64,000 nt of DNA from Aeoliella straminimaris (GCF_024054565.1 NZ_JAMXLR010000036.1:496001-560000), one strand, 5' to 3'. Positions 1 to 9,429 are shown, counted from the stretch's first letter. Notes: a model not told the origin generated them from the letters alone. Numbers and translations: made by a program.

Positions 1-18
1 GCAACCAATCCAATTCTG

Positions 19-58
19 ATCCGCGACAATCCGCCAAGATCCGCGTCCATCCGCGACT
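19..58. repeat. Four-copy 10-bp tandem repeat upstream of the FabZ-like gene
   Basis: The hexamer ATCCGC starts at 19, 29, 39 and 49, giving a perfect 10-nt period over four copies; the last four bases of each unit vary. It ends 22 nt before the start codon of the FabZ-like gene. A period close to one helical turn could present a binding site on one face of the DNA, but this is only an inference. It may equally be a minor satellite. Confidence 0.5.
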
Positions 59-80
59 GATTAAGATCCACCAAGAGCCT

Positions 81-515
81 ATGTCCCTAGACCAAATCAA
101 AGCCGCCATCCCGCATCGCGAGCCGTTCCTGCTGATCGACGAGATCGTGGAGCAGGAAGAAAACCGCATTGTCTGCCTGAAGCGTTTCACTGGCGAGGAG
201 TTCTGGTACGCGGGGCACTATCCAGAGTTTCCCATCACCCCGGGCGTGATTCTGTGCGAGGCCAGCATGCAGGCCGGGGCGGTTCTGCTCTCCAAGCACG
301 CGGCTGACAAGCCTGGAGCCGTACCGGTGGCGACGCGGGCGAACAACGTGCAGTTCCGCGACATGGTGCTGCCGGGGAGTAGCGTAAAGATCGAGGTCGA
401 GCTGACCGAACGACTGGCCGACGCGTTTTTCCTGAAGGCCAAGGTCACCAATCACGAAACCGGTAAGCTGGCCTGCCGGTTCGAGTTTGCCTGTACGCTT
501 ACCAGCCCAAATTAG
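81..515 (+). CDS. FabZ-like 3-hydroxyacyl-ACP dehydratase
   Basis: A 144-residue single hotdog-fold protein, the usual length for FabZ. Residues 11-20 (PHREPFLLID) match the FabZ N-terminal signature. The catalytic pair is visible as His46 in the AGHYPEFP segment and Glu60 in LCEASMQAG. The expected reaction is dehydration of 3-hydroxyacyl-ACP to trans-2-enoyl-ACP in the cytoplasm. The FabI-type reductase that would act on the product starts 98 nt downstream on the same strand, so the pair probably forms an operon. Sequence around the motifs differs enough from housekeeping FabZ that a dedicated lipid pathway is possible; the upstream part of the cluster lies outside the window. Confidence 0.85.
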   Translation: MSLDQIKAAIPHREPFLLIDEIVEQEENRIVCLKRFTGEEFWYAGHYPEFPITPGVILCEASMQAGAVLLSKHAADKPGAVPVATRANNVQFRDMVLPGSSVKIEVELTERLADAFFLKAKVTNHETGKLACRFEFACTLTSPN

Positions 516-613
516 TGTGAAGCTCCGATCCGTTACCTTGTTGACCAAAGCCACCATCATTTCAACTGTCCGTCGCAAGCCTATCCACCGGCACGGAGTG
601 TCGGGCTACAATC

Positions 614-1441
614 ATGCCTGCCGATTTCCTACAACTTGCTGGTAAGACCGTCTTGGTAGCCGGAGTGGCCAATCGCAAAAGCGTGGCCTGGCACATCGCG
701 CGACTGCTGACGGAAGCGGACTGTCGGGTGCTGTACTCGGTGCGGAGTCCCGAACGGCGTGAACAGGTGGCGAAGCTCGTCAGCAATATTTCCGGCGGCA
801 ATCCAGACGACGTGCTGGTTTGCGACGTAGAGCACGAGGATCAGATCGAGCGACTGGCCGACGAAGTGGCCAGCCGCTGCGAGGTGCTGGACGGATTCGT
901 GCACTCGATCGCCTTCGCCGACTATGAAGACGGGATGAAGGCGTTTCACGAAACGTCGAAGCGAGCGTTTTTGCGCACGATGGACGTTTCCTGCTACTCG
1001 CTATTGGCGATGTCTCGGGCGCTAAAAGAACGTTTTGCCCGAGATGCTTCGGTGGTGACCATCTCGATTTCGACCACTCGCATGGCCAGCGAGAATTACG
1101 GCTACATGGCCCCGATCAAGGCGGCCCTCGACTCGTCGTTAGCGTTTTTGGCAAAGAGTTTCAGCGCAGACAGCGAGATTCGGTTTAACGCGGTGGCGGC
1201 CGGATTGCTAAAAACCTCGGCATCTGCGGGCATACCGGGCTACGTGGACAGCTACTTGTTCGCCGAACAGGCCACGTTGCGGCATCGGGCAGTGTCCACC
1301 GAAGAGGTGGCCAGCACGGCGGTTTTTCTCCTAAGTCCGCGATCTGCGGGGATTAACACGCAGCGGGTGGTCGTGGATGCAGGGATGGAAACCAACTATT
1401 TCGATGCAGATATCGTCCGGCGGTGCGTGGAGGGATCTTAG
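614..1441 (+). CDS. fabI: Enoyl-ACP reductase, FabI-type SDR
   Basis: A 275-residue short-chain dehydrogenase of the divergent FabI type. The N-terminal cofactor loop reads [13 protein letters not shown] (residues 17-29), close to classical FabI. The catalytic Tyr-X6-Lys is Tyr162 and Lys169 in the [12 protein letters not shown] segment, and the [14 protein letters not shown] stretch near residue 100 corresponds to the FabI substrate-loop region. It should reduce enoyl-ACP with NAD(P)H, the last step of fatty acid elongation. It directly follows the FabZ-like dehydratase, so two consecutive steps are co-encoded. The ATG at 614 begins just before the first Rossmann strand. Confidence 0.88.
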   Translation: MPADFLQLAGKTVLVAGVANRKSVAWHIARLLTEADCRVLYSVRSPERREQVAKLVSNISGGNPDDVLVCDVEHEDQIERLADEVASRCEVLDGFVHSIAFADYEDGMKAFHETSKRAFLRTMDVSCYSLLAMSRALKERFARDASVVTISISTTRMASENYGYMAPIKAALDSSLAFLAKSFSADSEIRFNAVAAGLLKTSASAGIPGYVDSYLFAEQATLRHRAVSTEEVASTAVFLLSPRSAGINTQRVVVDAGMETNYFDADIVRRCVEGS

Positions 1442-1735
1442 CGATTGGACCGGGCGGGGCAGGGGGATTGCCGGCAATCCCAAGTGAAATCTACTGGATG
1501 ATTTAGGCCGGTCGTGCTATCGTGATAGGTGAGGAGAAGGCGACCCTCGGGTCCGCTACGGCGGCCCCACAAGCTGGCGGTCGATGGCCGCTGGGGGCCG
1601 CAACGCGTGCGCAGGGCTGCGCGAGGGGCCCGGCCGGATACCACATTTCGTTGTTCCAGCGCACGCAATACCGTAGAGAACAAGCGGAACAGAGACACAC
1701 TTTTCAGGCGGCCGATTCATCCAGCCCCCAAACTG

Positions 1736-3319
1736 ATGCCAGAGGCCATCACTAACAAACTGCTCCACGACCTGAAACGCAGCGAACTCGTTGAAGACGA
1801 CCAAATCGAGTCGTTCCTCAAGAAAACCGCTGCGAAGCACGGAGGGTCTGTACCTGACGACCCCGAAGTGCTCGCGGCCGAGATGGTCGATCAAGGTCTG
1901 TTGACCGAATGGCAGAGCAAGAAGCTGCTGGCCGGCAAGCACAAAGGTTTCCGCCTGGGCAAGTACAAATTGCTGGGCGAAGTCGGCAAGGGCGGTATGA
2001 GCGCCGTCTATCTGGCCGAGCACATCTTGATGCGTCGCCGGGTGGCCATCAAAGTTCTTCCCAAGAGTCGTGTGAAGGACTCGTCGTACCTCGAGCGGTT
2101 CCGTCTGGAAGCCCGCGCTGTTGCGAAGCTCGACGATCCGCACATCGTGCGTGCCTTCGACATCGATAACGAAGGCGACATCCACTACATCGTCATGGAG
2201 TACGTGGACGGCAAGGACCTGCACCGCCTGGTGTCGGATAGTGGTCCGCTGGAACCGGATATGGCCGCGGACTACATCGCCCAGGCCGCCACCGGACTGG
2301 CCCACGCCCACGCCAAGGAACTGGTGCACCGCGATATCAAGCCGGCCAATCTGTTGGTCGATCGCGCACAAACCGTCAAGCTGCTCGACCTGGGACTGGC
2401 GAAGTTGGCCGAAGAAGACCAGACTTCGCTCACCCTGGCCAACGAAGAGAACGTGCTGGGAACAGCCGACTACCTGGCGCCCGAGCAAGCACTCAACAGC
2501 CATTCAGCCGACCATCGCAGCGACATCTACAGCCTGGGCTGTACGCTGTACTTCCTGTTGACGGGCCGGCCGCCGTTCCCCGAGGGAACCATCAGCGAAC
2601 GGTTGCTGAAGCATCAGGTCGAAGAGCCGGACAACCTGCTGAAGTTGCGGCCCGAGTTGCCGATGTCGCTGGTCGAAATCTGCCAGAAGATGATGAACAA
2701 GCGGCCGGAGCTGCGGTTTGAGACGGCCAGCGATGTGGCCGACAAGCTAACGCAGTGGCTGGCGAGCCGCGGCCGCAAGGTTCGTGGCGGCAGCATTGAG
2801 CCGAGCGACGAAGGCAGTGGAGTTGGCAGCGGTATTCTCACCCGCTTTGGGGTCCGTCCGCCGAGCAGCGCCATCAGCACTCCGCCCAGCAGCGAGACCA
2901 TGTCGAACGCCGCGGCCGATCGCGACACCCGGCGGTTGGACGACTCCGCCAACTCCGATGTGATTATTGATGACGACGACATTAGCCTGGCGCCGATCGA
3001 AGACGACGAGCCCACATCGAGCAAGAAGGACAGGGATCGAGCACGCTCCTCGGACGTGTTGGGCGGTCCGGGTACCAAGCCCAAGTCTCCCTCCACTTCT
3101 TCCAGCGGACCTCCCACCAAGTCGTTGTTCGAGGAAGAGTTCCTGGAGCAGCAACAAGAGGTGAAGCCGCGCTTCTCGGGCGAATACGACTACAACCCGC
3201 TGCACCCACCGGGGTACACGAGCCCCTATAAGAAGACGCCTTGGGGCCTGATCGTCACCATTGGCCTGGTGGCCGTGGCCGCCGTGGGCATTTTGATGAT
3301 CATCATCTCCAACGGTTGA
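1736..3319 (+). CDS. Membrane-anchored Ser/Thr protein kinase
   Basis: The frame is open from 1529, but the upstream residues are low-complexity and the ATG at 1736 gives a typical planctomycete kinase N-terminus (527 aa). Residues about 1-75 form a helical region with the LLTEWQSKKLL segment often seen before such kinases. The kinase domain follows: GKGGMSAVY loop (about 83), HRDIKPANLL catalytic loop (about 197), DLGLAK in place of DFG (about 217), and the LAPEQ activation-segment end. Residues about 345-490 are Ser/Pro/Asp-rich and probably disordered. A single hydrophobic helix (about 502-525) ends the protein, so the kinase domain should face the cytoplasm. The substrate is unknown. Confidence 0.93.
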   Translation: MPEAITNKLLHDLKRSELVEDDQIESFLKKTAAKHGGSVPDDPEVLAAEMVDQGLLTEWQSKKLLAGKHKGFRLGKYKLLGEVGKGGMSAVYLAEHILMRRRVAIKVLPKSRVKDSSYLERFRLEARAVAKLDDPHIVRAFDIDNEGDIHYIVMEYVDGKDLHRLVSDSGPLEPDMAADYIAQAATGLAHAHAKELVHRDIKPANLLVDRAQTVKLLDLGLAKLAEEDQTSLTLANEENVLGTADYLAPEQALNSHSADHRSDIYSLGCTLYFLLTGRPPFPEGTISERLLKHQVEEPDNLLKLRPELPMSLVEICQKMMNKRPELRFETASDVADKLTQWLASRGRKVRGGSIEPSDEGSGVGSGILTRFGVRPPSSAISTPPSSETMSNAAADRDTRRLDDSANSDVIIDDDDISLAPIEDDEPTSSKKDRDRARSSDVLGGPGTKPKSPSTSSSGPPTKSLFEEEFLEQQQEVKPRFSGEYDYNPLHPPGYTSPYKKTPWGLIVTIGLVAVAAVGILMIIISNG

Positions 3320-3384
3320 TCGCGGTCCGGCCAAATCTCTTCTCTATCGCTGGAAAGCGGCTCTCGTGGCACCGGTGCCGAGTG

Positions 3385-4446
3385 CTAAGCTTCTTCGAGG
3401 CCGCCAGCGACCTTGGTCGTTTGCCATTGGCAGCCCAGCATGACGCAGTTGATGCCTGATCCGATACCGAGCATCGCGATCCGATCGCCCGGTGCTGCAG
3501 GTCGCTCCTCGAGGCCGCGAGCCATCGTGATCGGTAGCGCGGCCGAGCCCGTGTTGCCGAGCACTTCGAGTGTGGCGTAGTCGAGCGCGGTGTCGAGTCC
3601 CAGTTGGTCGAACAGCAGTTTGCGATGCGCCACGCCCACCTGATGACAGAACGTCCGATCGATGCTGGCTGGCGAGAAGCCAGTTTCGGACTCAAAAGAC
3701 TCAAAAGTCGCCCGGCCTGTGGCAACGCCTTCGTGCATTAGCTTTTCGCTGTCGGTCTGCATCAGTTCTGCGTGGCCGTCGCTTTGGCAAAGCTGATGCT
3801 GTTCGGTACGGCAGTGAACCGCGCCACCCACCAGCCGATTGCCGGTGCTGGTCAGTTCGGCATCGGCCAGTACGATCGCGGCGCTGGCCGAACCAATGGT
3901 CAGCGAAGCGACGGCCAGTTTGATGTCGCTGCGGGTAAGCGACGTATTGGTGTTGAGTTGCTCAATGGTGCCCTCGACCAGGTTGCGACCGCTTTCGGTG
4001 CCGACGACCACGCCGGCCCGAATCTGACCGAGCTCGATCATGTTGGCCACCTGTAGTATTCCATTGAGGAGTCCCAGGCATGCATTCGACACGTCGTAGA
4101 TCACGCAACTGTCCGGCAGTCCCAATTCGTGGTGCACTCGACACGCGGTGGCCGGCTCAAGGAAATCGCGGCAAACCGAGCCGTGCACAAGAGCACCGAA
4201 GTGGCTCGGGTCGATGCCGCTGGCCTCGATCGCCCGTCGGGCCGACTGTATGCTGATAGTGCTGGGGCGCGTGCCGGGAGCATAGAATCGCCGCTCGGCA
4301 ATGCCGGTCATCAGCTCGAGGCGGCCCTCGGGAAGCCTCAGTCGCTGGTAGACGGGCGCTAGACGTTGCTCGATGGCCTCGGTGGTCACCACTTTCGCGG
4401 GCAGCGTGTAACCCAACGATTCGACGTGGACACGAGAGTAACGCAT
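3385..4446 (-). CDS. 3-oxoacyl-ACP synthase III family (FabH/OleA-like)
   Basis: A 353-residue thiolase-fold condensing enzyme read from the ATG at 4446; the longer upstream extension is not homologous-looking. The complete Cys-His-Asn triad is visible: Cys123 in DVSNACLGLLNG, His268 in TFCHQVGVAH and Asn298 in VLGNTGSAALP. The family condenses an acyl thioester with malonyl-ACP (FabH) or two acyl-CoAs (OleA). The spacing and the CLGLLNG active-site context resemble the OleA-like branch, but no oleB, oleC or oleD neighbour is present, so the substrate is open. It is divergent from the CPBP protease with about 124 nt between start codons. Confidence 0.85.
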   Translation of the reverse strand: MRYSRVHVESLGYTLPAKVVTTEAIEQRLAPVYQRLRLPEGRLELMTGIAERRFYAPGTRPSTISIQSARRAIEASGIDPSHFGALVHGSVCRDFLEPATACRVHHELGLPDSCVIYDVSNACLGLLNGILQVANMIELGQIRAGVVVGTESGRNLVEGTIEQLNTNTSLTRSDIKLAVASLTIGSASAAIVLADAELTSTGNRLVGGAVHCRTEQHQLCQSDGHAELMQTDSEKLMHEGVATGRATFESFESETGFSPASIDRTFCHQVGVAHRKLLFDQLGLDTALDYATLEVLGNTGSAALPITMARGLEERPAAPGDRIAMLGIGSGINCVMLGCQWQTTKVAGGLEEA

Positions 4447-4570
4447 GGCAGTTGGCAATTCTCTGAAGGCGATTCGCGGGGGTAGCAGGGACGTGAGACG
4501 TTTCCAGCGAAGATAGACGGCGCAGCCAGTCGGGTAAAGCGGCGGAGCACATACAGTGGGCAATCGATCG

Positions 4571-5290
4571 ATGCAGCGACGGCGGAAGCTTGATCCCTGG
4601 GTGTTGGCGTTCGCCTGCGTGCTGCCCACACTGGTAACGCTGGTTTACTTTGTGTGGGCCGCCAGTTGGCCGTCGGGCGTGCAGCAGGTGGTGTTCTCGA
4701 TCGCCAAGGTGGTGCAGTTCTCGCTGCCAGTGGTCTGGACCGCCGTAGCGTGGCGAGAACGCCTGGGCTGGCCGCGTTGGAGCACCCGCGGCACGGGCCT
4801 TGGTATCGCTTTCGGTTTGGCCGTGGCCGCTGCATTATGGCTGCTGTATTGGGGGCTGCAGGGTCAACCACTGCTGGAGCAGGCATTGCAGCCCATTCGT
4901 GAGAAGATCAGGGAGATGGGGGTCGACAGTCCCGTCGGTTTCATCGCCCTGGGAGTGTTCTATTCTCTGTTTCACTCTTTACTCGAAGAGTACTACTGGC
5001 GGTGGTTCGTATTCAGTGGCATGCGGCAATACGTAAATCTAAGCTGGGCGATCGTGATTTCTTCCCTCGCGTTTGCCGCCCACCATGTGGTGGTGCTGTG
5101 GGCCTACTTCGCACACTCCCCCGGCATGACGATTTTCCTGGCTCTATGCGTGGCTATGGGTGGCGGCGTTTGGGCTTGGCTCTATAGCCGCTCAGAGTCT
5201 ATATTTCCTGCATGGATAAGCCATTTGCTGGTCGACGCGGCCATCTTTTCTTTGGGCTTCCACTTGGCCGGACCACTGTTTTCTGGCTAG
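4571..5290 (+). CDS. CPBP (CAAX/Rce1-like) intramembrane metalloprotease family protein
   Basis: A 239-residue multi-spanning membrane protein starting at the ATG at 4571; a GTG in frame at 4556 is an alternative. The three family motifs are present: EEYYWRW (EExxxR), the FAAHH segment (FxxxH), and SHLLVDA near the C-terminus. These supply the glutamates and histidines that bind the catalytic metal in Rce1-type proteases. At least six hydrophobic segments can be counted. Bacterial members are linked to prenylated-peptide-like processing or bacteriocin self-immunity, but the neighbours here do not indicate a substrate. Confidence 0.85.
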   Translation: MQRRRKLDPWVLAFACVLPTLVTLVYFVWAASWPSGVQQVVFSIAKVVQFSLPVVWTAVAWRERLGWPRWSTRGTGLGIAFGLAVAAALWLLYWGLQGQPLLEQALQPIREKIREMGVDSPVGFIALGVFYSLFHSLLEEYYWRWFVFSGMRQYVNLSWAIVISSLAFAAHHVVVLWAYFAHSPGMTIFLALCVAMGGGVWAWLYSRSESIFPAWISHLLVDAAIFSLGFHLAGPLFSG

Positions 5291-5854
5291 CTGGCGTGAA
5301 AATGCTATCACACTACGGATAGTCCCATCTAGCACAGCATATTGGGGTTCAACAGTTTATTTGTCGCAAAATGTTCCGCCGCACTTGCGTTTTGGTCTTG
5401 ATGGACTAGATTCATCCACGACTTGCATCTTTTCAACTGCCGAGTGACACGGCTTACCCGCAAAAGGAGATTGCAAAAAGACGAACGATAGGGAAATCGG
5501 GCGTTGTCGCACATGGCTTGTGTCTTGGTGTGCGACGAACATTGGGGGTTGTGATAGCTAAGCCAGGGAGTTGGCTCGCTACACTTTCTTCCGCCTGAGT
5601 GCCTCACCCTACCTGGCGCTCACTTACCAAGCTCGCTTACCGTAGAAATCTCCGTGCCATCGGTTTGAGATCCGGGCGCAAGCTCTGATCCAATCCAGGT
5701 ACGGATTTTGGTGGGTGGTGATTTTCCTTTTGTCCTTCTATAGCAACTCCGGCATGCACGGAGGACGGATTTCAGCAGCGCCATACCACCGGCTTTAAGA
5801 GAAAGTCGGGGCCTGTGCCGTCTATCCCAGTCACCTCACAGGGAGTGTTGAGAG
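5291..5854. other. 564-nt intergenic region, lower GC, no convincing gene
   Basis: The stretch is more AT-rich than its neighbours. Short frames exist on the minus strand (for example 5329-5607), but their products have no domain-like character. A hairpin can be drawn at 5506-5536 (8-bp stem GTCGCACA/TGTGCGAC, 15-nt loop). The promoter of the downstream amidotransferase-like gene must lie here; a GGGAG ribosome site sits a few bases before its start codon. Confidence 0.5.
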
Positions 5855-6598
5855 ATGTCGAAGCCGGTCATTGGATTGAATGCAGACTATCGTGCCGCCC
5901 AGGGCGATACCCCCGCTTTCTCCTACGTTGGCGCCGGATACTACGACGCCATTATAAAAGCGGATGCTATTCCGCTGATCTTGCCCCCTGTGGCAGATCT
6001 GGACGATATGAACCAGATGCTGGATATCGTCGATGGCATGTTGATGGTCGGCGGTGCCGACCTCGATCCGCGTCGCGATGGATGGATGCTCCATCCCACT
6101 ATCAAGCCGCTTGATCCCCGCCGCGAAGTGTTCGACCGAGCCCTCGCACGGCTCGTATGCGAACGTCGCGTTCCCGTGTTCGGCATTGGTGCCGGTATGC
6201 AGCTGTTGAACGTCACCATGGGAGGCAACCTGTTGTTGCATATCCCCGAGGACCGTCCCGACGCCCTGCCGCACCGCGACGCCATCGATTCGCAGCATCG
6301 CCACACGCTGGAGATCATGCCCGGATCGTTGCTCGATCGCGTGTACGGCGATGGCGAGCTGCGTGTGAACAGTCGTCACCACATGGCTGTGGATGAACTG
6401 GCCGAAGGCTTTGCCGTGACGGCCAAATGCCCTGACGGCATTATCGAGGCCATCGAGTACCAGGGTCCCGAGTGGTTCGCGCTGGGCACTCAGTTCCACC
6501 CCGAAGCCAACACCGCTTCGGCACTCGATATGCGTATTTTTGAAGAGTTCGTGATCGGCGTGAAAGAGAACCACGAAGCGGTTCGCCTGGTGGCCTAA
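5855..6598 (+). CDS. Class-I glutamine amidotransferase-like (peptidase C26) protein lacking the nucleophile Cys
   Basis: A 247-residue protein of the gamma-glutamyl-GABA hydrolase (PuuD-like) family. The N-terminal NADYR, the MVGGADLDP segment (64-72) and the C-terminal TQFHPE (His215, Glu217) are all in place. The nucleophile elbow, normally GICRGMQ, reads GIGAGMQ (110-116), so residue 112 is Gly instead of Cys and the next Arg is Ala. The neighbouring sequence QLLNVTMGGNL is otherwise conserved, which makes a local error unlikely. It is therefore predicted to be unable to hydrolyse gamma-glutamyl amides by the usual mechanism and may bind a ligand or use a different chemistry. A strong terminator follows. 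Confidence 0.85.
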   Translation: MSKPVIGLNADYRAAQGDTPAFSYVGAGYYDAIIKADAIPLILPPVADLDDMNQMLDIVDGMLMVGGADLDPRRDGWMLHPTIKPLDPRREVFDRALARLVCERRVPVFGIGAGMQLLNVTMGGNLLLHIPEDRPDALPHRDAIDSQHRHTLEIMPGSLLDRVYGDGELRVNSRHHMAVDELAEGFAVTAKCPDGIIEAIEYQGPEWFALGTQFHPEANTASALDMRIFEEFVIGVKENHEAVRLVA

Positions 6599-6656
6599 AC
6601 GTCGCCGCAACCAACAGCAGGCCTGGATGCCTCCTGCCTTCCGATCGACGTCGTTA

Positions 6657-6700
6657 GAGCCCGCCTTGTACACGGATCGTACGAGGCGGGCTCACTTTTT
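6657..6700 (+). terminator. Rho-independent terminator after the amidotransferase-like gene
   Basis: A 15-bp stem (6657-6671 with 6679-6693, one G-U pair, 7-nt loop) is followed by AC and five T residues at 6696-6700. It lies 59 nt after the stop codon of the plus-strand gene and before the end of the minus-strand arsR. Confidence 0.85.
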
Positions 6701-6781
6701 GGGGTACCCCGCGCAGGGCGAGTGTTTCGCGTCACCTGCCGAGCGGTGCTCAAAGCCTCAACGCTGGCGAAGCTTGTGCGG

Positions 6782-7120
6782 CTATCGCTTCCCGCGTCTG
6801 TTCTTGGGGCCGCAGCTTCCTCCGCATAGTTCGGGCTGGCCGTTGCAGCAATCCAGCAGCAAGTAGGTGAACAGCTCGCAGACCCCCTCCTCGCGGATCG
6901 AATAGCGGATCGATCGGCCTTCACGCTGCGAATCGATCAGTCCAGCGTAAGTCAGTTCCTTGAGGTGGAATGTCAACGTCGCCGGGGGGATGTCCAGCGC
7001 TTCGGCGATCTCGCCGGCGGGCATGCCGACACGACCGGCTGGGACCAGCAGTCGGAAAATACTGAGTCGCGATTCTTGGGCCAGGGCGGCCAAGGCAGTG
7101 ACGGCGGTCTTGACTTCCAT
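6782..7120 (-). CDS. arsR: ArsR-family arsenic-responsive repressor
   Basis: A 112-residue winged-helix protein. The helix-turn-helix lies at about 34-62 (ALDIPPATLTFHLKEL). The ELCxC metal site of the classical R773-type ArsR is absent from the recognition helix. A cysteine group sits at the C-terminus instead (Cys91, Cys92, Cys99, Cys103), like the C-terminal As(III) sites of some ArsR proteins such as that of Acidithiobacillus. It should repress the divergent arsM-acr3 genes until arsenite binds. The exact ligand set is an inference. Confidence 0.88.
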   Translation of the reverse strand: MEVKTAVTALAALAQESRLSIFRLLVPAGRVGMPAGEIAEALDIPPATLTFHLKELTYAGLIDSQREGRSIRYSIREEGVCELFTYLLLDCCNGQPELCGGSCGPKNRRGKR

Positions 7121-7218
7121 AATTCCATAATATTAAAAATGTCGTAACGAGGCAATAGAGTTTCGAATCCCAGATCCTTGTCCCCGCTGGTCCGAGCCGT
7201 TTGGCGGAAGGAGTTGAG
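7121..7218. promoter_or_regulatory. Divergent arsR / arsM promoter region
   Basis: This is 98 nt between the start codons of arsR and arsM. The arsR-proximal end is AT-rich: TTCCATAA is repeated head to tail at 7115-7122 and 7123-7130, and a TAATATTA palindrome covers 7128-7135. This is the most likely operator for the ArsR product or a -10 element; no footprint-quality match can be claimed. A purine-rich GGAAGGAG at 7206-7213 is the arsM ribosome site and decides in favour of the ATG at 7219 over the TTG at 7201. Confidence 0.55.
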
Positions 7219-8067
7219 ATGAACGTACAAGATGCCGTGAAGTCGAAATACGGAAGCGTTGCTGGCAGCGGACTTTCCAGCGATCACCAGGGCGTAAAGG
7301 CCGTGGCCGAGGCGTTTGGTTACTCGTCGGAGGAACTGGGATCGATTCCAGCCGAAGCCAACATGGGACTCTCGTGTGGCAACCCAACTGCCACGGCCTC
7401 GATCACCGAAGGCGAGGTGGTGGTCGACCTGGGCTGTGGTGGCGGTTTGGACGTGTTCCTGGCCGCCAGAAAGGTCGGACCGACCGGCCGTGCCATCGGC
7501 ATCGATATGACTCCCGAGATGCTCGAGTTGGCGCGTCGCAACGCGGAGAAGTCGGGCGCGACGAACGTCGAGTTTCACCAGGCCACCATCGACCAGCTTC
7601 CCTTGCCCGACGGTTCGGTGGATTGCGTGATCAGCAACTGCGTCATCAACCTGGCGACTGACAAGCAGGCGGTGTTCGCCGAGGTGGCTCGCGTACTCAA
7701 GCCAGGGGGACGACTGGCGGTAAGCGACATTGCCCTGAAGGCCGAACTGCCGCCGGACCTTGCCGGCGACTTGTTGGCCTACGTCGGTTGCATCGCGGGC
7801 GCGATTCCCATCGAGGAGTACCAGGCGGGCTTGGTGGCCGCTGGGTTCGACGCCGTGCAGGTGGTCGACACCCACAGCGATCTAAACGCCTACGCTAAGG
7901 TCGAAAACCAGTCGGCCTGCTGCTCGCCCTCGACGGACGGCGACCTGCCGGTCGTGTCGTCGGGCGACGAAGGATTGCACGAGCGGCTGAAGGACTTGCT
8001 GGCCCGCTACAACGTGAACGACTACGCTGCCAGCGTGAAAGTGTATGCGGTGAAGCCCGGCGGTTAA
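7219..8067 (+). CDS. arsM: Arsenite S-adenosylmethionine methyltransferase
   Basis: A 282-residue class I methyltransferase. The SAM-binding motif is [11 protein letters not shown] (70-80), followed by the acidic GIDMTPEM (94-101). Three cysteines sit where ArsM enzymes bind As(III): Cys53 in GLSCGNP, Cys141 in ISNCVINL and Cys191 in [10 protein letters not shown] Cys pair (234-235) follows in the C-terminal domain. It methylates arsenite to mono-, di- and trimethylated forms. It is the first gene after the divergent ars promoter and precedes acr3 by 120 nt. Confidence 0.94.
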   Translation: MNVQDAVKSKYGSVAGSGLSSDHQGVKAVAEAFGYSSEELGSIPAEANMGLSCGNPTATASITEGEVVVDLGCGGGLDVFLAARKVGPTGRAIGIDMTPEMLELARRNAEKSGATNVEFHQATIDQLPLPDGSVDCVISNCVINLATDKQAVFAEVARVLKPGGRLAVSDIALKAELPPDLAGDLLAYVGCIAGAIPIEEYQAGLVAAGFDAVQVVDTHSDLNAYAKVENQSACCSPSTDGDLPVVSSGDEGLHERLKDLLARYNVNDYAASVKVYAVKPGG

Positions 8068-8187
8068 GTTTGCGCGAACAGGGCCAGAGCGTCCTCAGAA
8101 GACTCAATAAGCATCGGCACTGTACGTGCAGCCGAAGGATTCGCGTCTGCATGATGACGCTTCCCGAGGCATTGGAGGTTAGCGATC

Positions 8188-9282
8188 ATGGCGAGCGAAA
8201 CAAGCAGCACACAGACCTGCCCCACGGGGGTTTGTCCTGATGGCCGACTGGGCTTTCTGGATCGCTTTCTGACGTTGTGGATCTTCTTGGCCATGGCCGC
8301 AGGCGTGGCGATCGGTTATTTCCTGCCAGGCTCCGAAACTTTTATAAACCGCTTTCAGGTGGGCACCACCAACGTACCGATTGCCATCGGCTTGATCCTC
8401 ATGATGTACCCGCCGCTGGCGAAGGTGCGGTACGAGGAATTGGGCGACGTATTTCGCAACTGGAAGATCCTCGGCCTGTCGCTGGTGCAGAACTGGGTGA
8501 TCGGCCCGGTGCTGATGTTCGTGCTGGCGGTCGTCTTTCTCCGGGGCTACCCCGAGTACATGACCGGGCTCATCTTGATCGGTCTGGCGCGGTGCATCGC
8601 CATGGTGATTGTATGGAACGACCTGGCCAAGGGCGATGCCGAGTACGCCGCGGGGTTGGTGGCCTTCAACAGCGTGTTCCAGGTGTTGTTCTACAGCGTT
8701 TACGCCTGGTTCTTCATCACCTGGCTCCCACCGCTGCTGGGGCTGGAAGGTAGTGTGGTGCAAGTGAGCATGGGCGAGATTGCCCAGAGTGTCTTCATTT
8801 ACCTTGGCATACCGTTCCTGGCCGGAATGCTGACCCGATGGGTGTTGCTGCGGGCAAAGGGACGCGCGTGGTACGAGCAGACGTTTATCCCGCGGATCAG
8901 TCCGCTCACGCTGGTCGCCCTGTTGTTCACGATCCTCGTCATGTTTTGCCTCAAGGGGGATCAGATAGTCCGTATCCCCGGCGACGTACTGCTGATCGCG
9001 GTGCCGCTGTTAATCTACTTCGTGGCGATGTTTTTTGTCAGCTTCTTCATGGGCCGCAAAGTGGGTGCGGACTACTCGAAGACAACCACGCTGGCCTTCA
9101 CCGCGGCGAGCAACAACTTCGAGCTGGCCATCGCCGTGGCGGTTGCCGTGTTTGGAATCAACTCAGGTGCGGCATTTGCGGCCGTGATTGGGCCGCTGGT
9201 GGAAGTGCCTGTCATGATCGGGCTGGTGAACGTCGCCTTCTGGTTCCAACGACGGTATTTTGCGACCACTCCAGCGGTATGA
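8188..9282 (+). CDS. acr3: ACR3-family arsenite efflux permease
   Basis: A 364-residue membrane protein with about ten hydrophobic helices, the normal size for Acr3/ArsB-type (BASS superfamily) carriers. Recognisable segments include [16 protein letters not shown] (a conserved helix with the transport cysteine) and the C-terminal [13 protein letters not shown]. It extrudes As(III) using the proton motive force. It starts with a GGAGG ribosome site 9 nt upstream and forms the arsenic cassette with arsM. The N-terminus carries a CPTGVC pair not needed for transport in the family. No arsC is found nearby. Confidence 0.93.
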   Translation: MASETSSTQTCPTGVCPDGRLGFLDRFLTLWIFLAMAAGVAIGYFLPGSETFINRFQVGTTNVPIAIGLILMMYPPLAKVRYEELGDVFRNWKILGLSLVQNWVIGPVLMFVLAVVFLRGYPEYMTGLILIGLARCIAMVIVWNDLAKGDAEYAAGLVAFNSVFQVLFYSVYAWFFITWLPPLLGLEGSVVQVSMGEIAQSVFIYLGIPFLAGMLTRWVLLRAKGRAWYEQTFIPRISPLTLVALLFTILVMFCLKGDQIVRIPGDVLLIAVPLLIYFVAMFFVSFFMGRKVGADYSKTTTLAFTAASNNFELAIAVAVAVFGINSGAAFAAVIGPLVEVPVMIGLVNVAFWFQRRYFATTPAV

Positions 9283-9429
9283 CGTGGTTTACGCCGTTTG
9301 CGATGGCACAGGTCGCGACGGGAGCAGAGGTGTGTCACGCTGGAACTGCTTCTCCCAGCCGCTCCGCGGCTAAGAATGCCTCGGCCACCTACCTGCGTAC
9401 AACCGTCCGGCGCTCAAAACACTCCAAGC

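Noticed and set aside
3385..5290. Olefin (ole) biosynthesis cluster
   Set aside because: The OleA-like enzyme is present but oleB, oleC and oleD are not; the neighbours are a kinase and a membrane protease.
5329..5607. 92-residue minus-strand frame between the CPBP and C26 genes
   Set aside because: No ribosome site, no recognisable domain, and residue composition is unlike neighbouring proteins.
7150..7200. tRNA-like GTTTCGAATCC sequence
   Set aside because: The flanking bases do not pair to form a T-arm and no acceptor or anticodon stem can be drawn.
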